Of a DNA stretch of 64,000 nt, positions 57,342-64,000 are shown one piece after another (position 1 is the stretch's first letter; every line of letters starts with the position of its first letter). Both the position numbers and the translations under genes were made by a program. The notes beneath the pieces were generated by a model. It searched no databases. It was not told where the DNA came from and saw nothing but the letters and a program-made list of their open reading frames with translations. This DNA is from Nymphaea colorata (Eukaryota > Streptophyta > Magnoliopsida > Nymphaeales > Nymphaeaceae), in NCBI RefSeq assembly GCF_008831285.2, contig NC_045138.2, forward strand, positions 21,607,934-21,671,933, written 5' to 3'.

Positions 57342-57765
57342 CACAAAATTCATGACTACGTCTACAGTTGGGAGGAGGGATCTAATATCGGCGATGTCCT
57401 TGTTTCCTTTTTTTCTTTTTCTTGAATTGAGGGCGAGTCTGGAACATGAAGCCTCAAATTATTCACTGTGTGACTCTTTCTAATTCGGACGGAGCTATAA
57501 TTATTTTCACTGTCCGGTACAGTACGCACACTGTAGTTGCATCACCCACTTCTTGTTGGCTTCTCCGCTGGCATCATTCTCGACGGCGACGCCTCCCCTC
57601 TCATATTTCTTCAAAGTCATGTATGCGCCAAATTCCCAATTGTTTCACATACCAAAACAAACGTTATAAGATGAAAATGCAAGAGAATCCCATGATTTGG
57701 CAAGAGTCACGCGCCCAATTTCTTGCCCTGCATGACGCCGGCTTCCGGCGTGTCTTTGCCGGTGC
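55632..57765. other. Intergenic DNA, no recognised gene
   Basis: It contains a 24-bp tandem duplication (GTCCATCCATTTAAACAGTT twice, 56370-56425). A one-ended remnant of the GGCGGAGC family (TAGCTCCGCCACTAC near 56700) and an AT microsatellite are also present. Confidence 0.55.
57281..57340. repeat. (AT)n microsatellite
   Basis: About 28 AT units. Confidence 0.95.
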
Positions 57766-57919
57766 CCGTGGCGGAGTCAGAATTTTTTCGCTAAAGGCAC
57801 TTGAGTTGGCAACATAATTTTGCGTGGGCATAACATGTAATTTTTGAGTCATGACAATGTGATCGTAAGATGGTATAATAAGATTTTTGTACACCAGCCA
57901 ACAACTGGCCCCGCCACTG
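57766..57919. mobile_element. hAT-like MITE, GGCGGAGC family, diverged
   Basis: The left end CCGTGGCGGAGTCAG and right end GGCCCCGCCACTG are inverted repeats. The flanks GCCGGTGC and GTCAGAGC match at 5 of 8 bases only. 154 bp, non-coding. Confidence 0.6.
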
Positions 57920-59230
57920 GTCAGAGCTGACAAAAGGACACATGATACATTGATTTTTATTTTTGGTCTTAAAAACTTCAGTCAAAAATTTCGGTGAGCG
58001 AAAGCAGTTCAAAGGTGGGATGAAGCCCACCTTCTTCCTCACTCATGGGGTTTAAGTCTGCTTCGGGATCTGGAAGAATCCATGGTCTTCCTATCGATTA
58101 AAGTGTCACACTTCTACCATTTATAATTTAAAGAAATAGTATAAATTGTTAAATAAATTATTAAAAACATGATAAAAAACATGCCCATAATTAAGTGTGA
58201 TTGTTTTCTATGTTTTTTAGAAGCACACCCAATATTTTTCATGGTTTGTTGGTAGAATTCATTTTCGTCCTTGTCTCGAGTATTTATTTGGAAAAAATGA
58301 CTATTTTACCCTTAAAAAACGTAAATGATATACTTTCTACAAAAATAGCTATGTTTCTCGTGAGGATTAACGAATCAAATGTACCTACATAGTTTTGGTA
58401 TTAATCAAAGACACCTGAAGCGAGCAACAAGATCTTATAGATTTTTATTCATTATTCTTGTTGTTTGGATCCAGACCCGTAGATCCATCTTTATCCTATT
58501 TAAGGGCCCTTAAGCCTCATTTGTAATCAGTTTTTTGGATTTAAGAAAAACCCTAATGGCTATTTTTCCTTCTCTTTCCATTTTTCAATTATCCTTATAG
58601 ATTAGTTAAAATATTATTGGGTATTAATCATCACAAGGTTTCTTTTAGTTGAAGTTATTTTGGTCCACTTCACTTTATCATTTCAATAAGCTACTGGCCA
58701 TAACATGAGGATTAATGACGGAAAGTCATGTTTGATTGACCGTGGAATTTGTCAGAGAGAGTTATATGTTATTGATGAAAACAGAACAAAGTCTTTGTTG
58801 CCCTTCCTTCACGCTACACACACCCCCTGCATTGACGGGCAGAGCCAAATTTTTTTTTTCTGAGTCGAATTAAAGTTTCTAAATTTTAACATGTATCATT
58901 TTTCAAAACTTTTTATATAGAGCAAGTAAATTTTTTTAAAATTTACATCTATTTTTTTTTTAATTTTTAGGTGAGCCCATGAACTTGTAGTTTAAAAAAA
59001 CAATGGATGGAAGCGGGGAAAGACGTTGCCCTGCGTTTCTCCATAATATACAAATCGTCCCCGTATTTTACTAATATAAAAAAACCTTAGGCACGTTTTT
59101 TATTATTATAAGTCGTCCGGTGTGTTTCTACAAATTACCATATTTGAAAAATTGGTAGCCGCTTCAGCACGGCAACCGGATCGTGGTCGCAATGTTTTCG
59201 GGATGACTGATGAGGTGGGTGTCGACCAAT
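57920..59230. other. Intergenic DNA with element fragments
   Basis: No gene was recognised. Around 58838-58985 a GGGCAGAGCC start and a TTCTAAATTTTAACATG block look like an inverted relative of the MITE interior at 41074. At 58400-58640 a TATTTAAGGGCCC motif and AAAAACCCTAATGG resemble LTR leader DNA, but no boundaries could be fixed. Confidence 0.45.
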
Positions 59231-59726
59231 AAGGGTGGGCACTGGGCCGGGCCACCACCGGGTACCCGGCCCGCCTCGGGCCCGGGCCTGGAAAAAGTTG
59301 ACTTGGTCGGGCCCGGATAAGGGTGGGCACTGGGCCGGGCCACCACCGGGTACCCGGCCCGCCTCGGGCCCGGGAAAAACTGTTAACGGGCTGGGTCCGG
59401 GCCTGATATGCCGGCCCGGGTCAGCCCCGGCTCGGCCCGTTAAAAATTAAAATATATATATTTTTTAATTTTTTTAATTTTAATATTATATATTTATCAC
59501 AAATAAATACTATTTTATTTTTTTAAAAATATTTTATAAATTAAAAATAATATTATTTTATTATAACTGAGCCGAGCCTGGGTTCAGGTTTCATATATCC
59601 GGGCCCGGCCCGGCCCTACCCGTTAAATATCCGGGCCGGGCCCGAGCCCGACCCAGCGGCCCGTCGGGCAGTTCCCGACGGTTCTTTATCGGGACGGGCC
59701 GGGCCGGCCTGGCCCGATGCCCACGA
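59231..59726. mobile_element. GGCC-rich non-autonomous element with 8-bp duplication
   Basis: It starts AAGGGTGGGCACTGGGCCGG and ends GGCCCGATGCCCACGA. The inner termini GTGGGCAYYGGGCC are inverted repeats. A perfect 8-bp duplication CGACCAAT flanks it (59223-59230 and 59727-59734). The first ~70 bp are duplicated in tandem with starts at 59230 and 59318 (88-bp period). The centre is AT-rich. It is probably a hAT-type MITE; the open frames across it reflect the GC repeats. Confidence 0.85.
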
Positions 59727-59734
59727 CGACCAAT

Positions 59735-61662
59735 GGCAACAGGTTTCAGCAATCAGAACACAGGGTCTTTTAGGACTTTTTACTTTAATTTTCACTAAAG
59801 TTACGTATATGAAAATTCCAAAATCGGCCTCCGTTTTTCTGATACGTGAACGACGCTTAGATATAAAATGCCTTTGCCGCCAAGTATCCACGGGTTCCAA
59901 AAATGCGAAAATAGATTTGGGATTAAGCGGGGCATTGGTCCGCTAGATAACGAGTCGGGTTCAGATCTGAGTTTGGGTTTTATCTGACCGTTAAACTCAA
60001 TTTCGAGTTTGGTTGGATTAAATTAAAAAATCTATTTTTTAATATAAAATAATATATAAATATAATTAATTATAATAAAATATTTTATTTATATATAAAA
60101 TAAATATTAAAAACAAATTATTGAGCCCACCTAAACTTATCGAGACTAATTTATTGAACTGGGCTGATGCCCCTTTTTTTTGGGCTCGAGCTTAAGACAG
60201 GCGGGTATTAAGTACCAACCGACGACCCAACCAGGTATTCAGCCTTGAACTCTGGTATAGTCATACAAACCGTTTCGATTAAACCCAAGTGTGTCTTATT
60301 ATGTAATTTAGGTAAAAAATTTGTAGCTCAGCCACCACTATTACTATTACTAGAAGCGAAACTAAAAAAATTTCATCTAAAATTATGGTTTCAAAATTTT
60401 AACAAAAGCCGAAATGTTATTATTTAAAATTTTATATAAAATACATAGAAATTTTAAAAATTTTTTACATTAGTCAAATTCCTTTGGTTCCACCCATGAC
60501 TATTACTAACTTGTGAAAGACAACACCCGCTTTGTTTTCAAAAGTGCCGAGAAATGAAAATGTGATTAAATCAATGAGTGTTTTCAACGTGACAAAGTTT
60601 AACACGTAGCCCTTAGTTGATAATTTTCCCCAAATCGGCGACCCATTGCTGAAAAACGAGAAATATGTGGACCTATGGACGAAACTGCGATCAAAAGCGA
60701 GCCCACAGTTGAAGTTGTGCCTTTTCATAATCGCGGAGACGAAAGGGAAAGAAAAGAAGATAGAAAAAAAGAAAGAAAAGAAGATAGAAAAAAAAGAAAA
60801 GAAAAAGAAAAGTAAAGTACGTGGTCGCACGGCCATCGCTTTAGTGACGACGCCTCAGCCACGCTTTTCCACCATCCATGTTTGCATGAGCTATATTTTC
60901 TTCTGTTATTAGAAAAAAAAAAGAATTTCTTATAAAATTTTTAATCTTATTATTCAACTATTCCAGAGATCATTTGTTTTTGTCATTCGAAGTATAACCT
61001 AGCATGTCATATTCAAAAGTTCATAAAATTATTTTATATAAAAATAATTAATTTCCATCGCCCCATGAGTTTTCTCTATTTAAAAAAGTAAGTTCTCACA
61101 TCTAGTCGATATGTTTAAGTTGAATGGGTTCGAATTAATTAGAGTTTACCGTCGCCAGTTTTAGGTTGACATTGTTTCTATACTAATTGTTTTCTCTGGC
61201 ATATGCTGAGGTGCATGCATTCAGTAAATATTAACTTTATACCTTTCATCATGCCAATGCAATAGAAACTTAATTTACATTTTTTAAGCTAATTATAGGT
61301 TTTAAAATACCCAAAAAAAGTCAAATACGGTAGATCGTATTAAAAAATTGGATTAAGTAAATACATGTAAAAAAACTTCTTGTTTAAGATTTTTCTTTTT
61401 TTAAGTGCTTGGGGTGCAACGAACCGCCGGCCGGCAGTCCGGCCACCGGCCAATCGGTGTAAGAGGGGTGGGCTCATGCATATCACCTTCTCCTGCTTTC
61501 AATTTTGGGGAAGATAAAAGTACTTTTGTTTGTGGCTAATAAAAGCTTCTATATCCTCTTTCGAGATCACTGTGGTTGTTACCTTCCGGCTCACTCTCAT
61601 TACCCGAAAAGCGTATTCACTGTTTTAATAAATTAGATATCTACTTTTTTATTAAAAAATGT

Positions 61663-61756
<94 letters not shown>

Positions 61757-64000
61757 CCTTACCTGAAAAGGATAAAAAAAGTGCATTTGAACAAGTTTAC
61801 CTTGCTTGAATATGATAAAAAAGGACACATCTGTACACATAATATCAAGACTCTCGCTCTCTCTAACTCCATCTTAATCAAAGTTAAGCATGTTTGAGCG
61901 ATAATATAGGATGAATGACCTCCTGAAAAGCTCTATCTCTCTATAGAAGCATGGGTGCCTTATGTGTGTGCACACACTCACACACACATGTAAAAATGAT
62001 TTAAAAGGATTACAAAAATTTGACAGTCTCATGTTTTTAGAAATATGCATGAAATACACATTTTACATCCAAAAAACATGCTCTTATACATATATAAACA
62101 CATGCAACACACATGTCACAGTTAAAATTTTTGTTACTTTCAAACACATCTGTGCGGCCGGATTTGTCAAAGACAAGAGGAGGGCCTACAAAGAGAAATC
62201 AAATTCGCATTTTACCTACCTATATGGTATAGGCCGTGCATCTTGCAGAGTATATCTCTAAATAATGATCTTGAACGACTTTATAATCACTCATAGTTTT
62301 ATAAACATAAAGATCACATCCACAATAACAGTAGTAGTAGTAGTAGCGACATAAAGATCACATCCAAAAGAATAGTAGCAGTATTGCAGTACTGCACTAG
62401 TACTACTACTAGTACTAATAACAACAACAATAATAATAAACAACTGATTTCTTGAGGTTGCGTGTGCCGGTCCGGTGCATGCAACTTCTATACACCAATA
62501 GAAAAGGTAGATATTTTAGAAATTATTTAAAAAGACACAACTTTTTTAGTTTTTTGATTTTTTCAATTTTCTTTTTTGTCCTTACAAAAAAGTATACTTT
62601 TTTTTTTATATTAATTAGGGGTATTTTTGTCATTAACCATACTGGCACAACATAACCTACTTGGAAGACTAAATTTAATCTATGTGTTTTTGTTGTCCAT
62701 GACGCATGAAAATGCGGATCATCCAATTCATTGTAAAAAAAAAGTTGAAATTTTTTATATTTCCAGATTGTAGTGCAACACAACTTTCACTTGGAGGTGC
62801 AAATGGGATTAATTTTATGGGCATAGGATCCAACTGAGTGAGTTGCAAGGTGGATGGATCCGTTCATAAAATTGGTTTGTGTACGAATTACTGTATCAAA
62901 CTTCATCTAGATTTGGTGTTGGATTCAGATTAGAGATGGAATCCACTAAAAAGAGATATTGGATTCGGAGTCAAATTTAACTACAAGGTCAGAATGGATA
63001 TTAATAGATACATATTCAAGCTCTTCATTGGCAAGGAACAACAATCAAATGCACCATGAAAGAAAAAAAAAAGTAGAGTTTGGCAAAAATATGAATTCGA
63101 AGAGCAGGTAGCTCTCTACTTGAGGCACAGTTAATGTCCAAAATACTATTGGAAATGTTTGGCAAGAAGAATTATAACGCAGTATTTGTTTTATAATTCT
63201 ACTCCAATTTTTGAGACAGATTCATGGAATACTATCTTAAATCTTCCTGTTACCAAACACCCAGTTTCTCTAAATAAATTTAATTATATTATAGTTGTAA
63301 AATGTGTAGAAATATGGTTTCTAGTTTAAATTAACCGACACATATTTAGAAAAACCATGTCCAAAATGAAATTTGATTGAAAATATGTTGGAAAACAACA
63401 AAGTGGCTGTTTGGATGCCACCTCCAAAACCGTGTTTTTGAGATGTTTGGACGACGCTCAAAACTGGATTTGTCAAAACCCAGTTTCCAGAAAACATTGT
63501 TTACCAAAGGCCCCAGGTTTTTCATGCAAAAACGACGTTTTCACGAGTTCATTGGTCGAACCAGCTAAGCCATGCACCTCAAGGCTGGCTTTGATGTTTG
63601 AATTGAAAAAGAATTACAAATCTGCCATGTACTTATGTTGGCATTGGAAGGAAAGGATGTGTGGAAAGAAAAGGCTTGGATTCACTAGTTTAAGGAAAAA
63701 ATGAGAATAATGATTCTTTTCTTTAATATGGTAAAGGTTGAACCCGACATTATTATAGATAATAGGTGACTTATAAAAAGCCTTCTCAAATCCTTTTAGC
63801 TTTTAATATTTTTTTTTTGGTTTTTTTTTTTTTTAAAAAAAAACTAAAGATGAGTCTTCAACACTTTATATTTTGTTGATTAGTGAGAGTGTCTAGCGAG
63901 AAGATTGAAGCTTTACTTAAGCCAGTAGTAGATGAGGAGATTTATATAACAGCTTCTTTAGACGAACTCCAGTAGCTCATTAGGGCCCAAAATTTCCAAC
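59735..64000. other. AT-rich intergenic DNA, no recognised gene
   Basis: No open frame here carries a family motif. It contains a degraded GGGTT/CGGGT-rich stretch (59930-60240), GA/AAAG-rich DNA (60740-60815), a compound microsatellite (61668-61755) and a (TAG)n patch with a duplicated CATAAAGATCACATCCA near 62307 and 62351. TTTGG-rich MITE-like debris lies at 63130-63520. The right edge at 63800-63850 is poly-T. Confidence 0.5.
61668..61755. repeat. Compound (AT)n(GA)n microsatellite
   Basis: About 21 AT units, a TCTA junction, then about 20 GA units. Confidence 0.95.

Noticed and set aside
58385-58645. Possible copia solo LTR (TATTTAAGGGCCC, AAAAACCCTAATGG)
   Set aside because: No TG...CA boundary with a matching target duplication could be found; a repeated GGTATTAATCA is not enough.

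Overview
This window is nuclear DNA from a flowering plant. It is AT-rich and full of transposable elements. I recognise three host genes: a split FHA-RING ubiquitin ligase gene, a DUF247 gene and a class I TCP transcription factor gene. I could not fix the lineage more narrowly than angiosperm. No bacterial features, CRISPR array, rRNA or convincing tRNA gene were seen.

0-25.3 kb, minus strand: nearly all of this stretch is one gene resembling plant CHFR (FHA + C3HC4 RING E3 ubiquitin ligase). No single long reading frame reveals it. I assembled nine short exons by hand from splice sites and phase: ATG at 25266, FHA exons at 20.6-22.8 kb and 19.5 kb, RING exons at 19.1-19.4 kb, and Cys-rich exons at 4.8, 4.1 and 1.1 kb. 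The 3' end of the gene lies beyond position 1. Intron 6 is 14.3 kb and is swollen by transposons. Inside it sits a decayed antisense Ty1/copia element, split by a small 8-bp-TSD element. That element is split by a 2.9-kb solo-LTR-like element, which is split in turn by a young, apparently intact copia element whose two 240-bp LTRs differ at one base. The target duplications ATGAT, CATTT and GTTTTACC and the resumption of the copia reading frame on both sides support each layer. The same intron also holds a 2.5-kb PIF/Harbinger-like element carrying gene-like sequence, a nested MITE, a large palindrome and a CT-rich tandem array. Intron 8 holds a decayed Ty3/gypsy gag-protease fragment and two nested small elements.

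25.3-41.2 kb: decayed copia fragments on both strands, an intact single-exon DUF247 gene (28917-30401, minus), a diverged ~1.1-kb tandem duplication with exon-like sequence, and scattered MITEs.

41.2-64 kb: mostly AT-rich intergenic DNA with hAT-like and Tourist-like MITEs, GAGCTCG-rich and GGCC-rich elements with internal tandem repeats, and compound microsatellites. The only gene seen here is the class I TCP gene (51347-52855, minus), preceded by CT/GA-rich upstream DNA.

The genes are not organised as a pathway. The most unusual structure is the multi-layer transposon nest inside an intron of an otherwise splice-competent gene. I did not find a novel defence, biosynthetic or mobile system beyond this.
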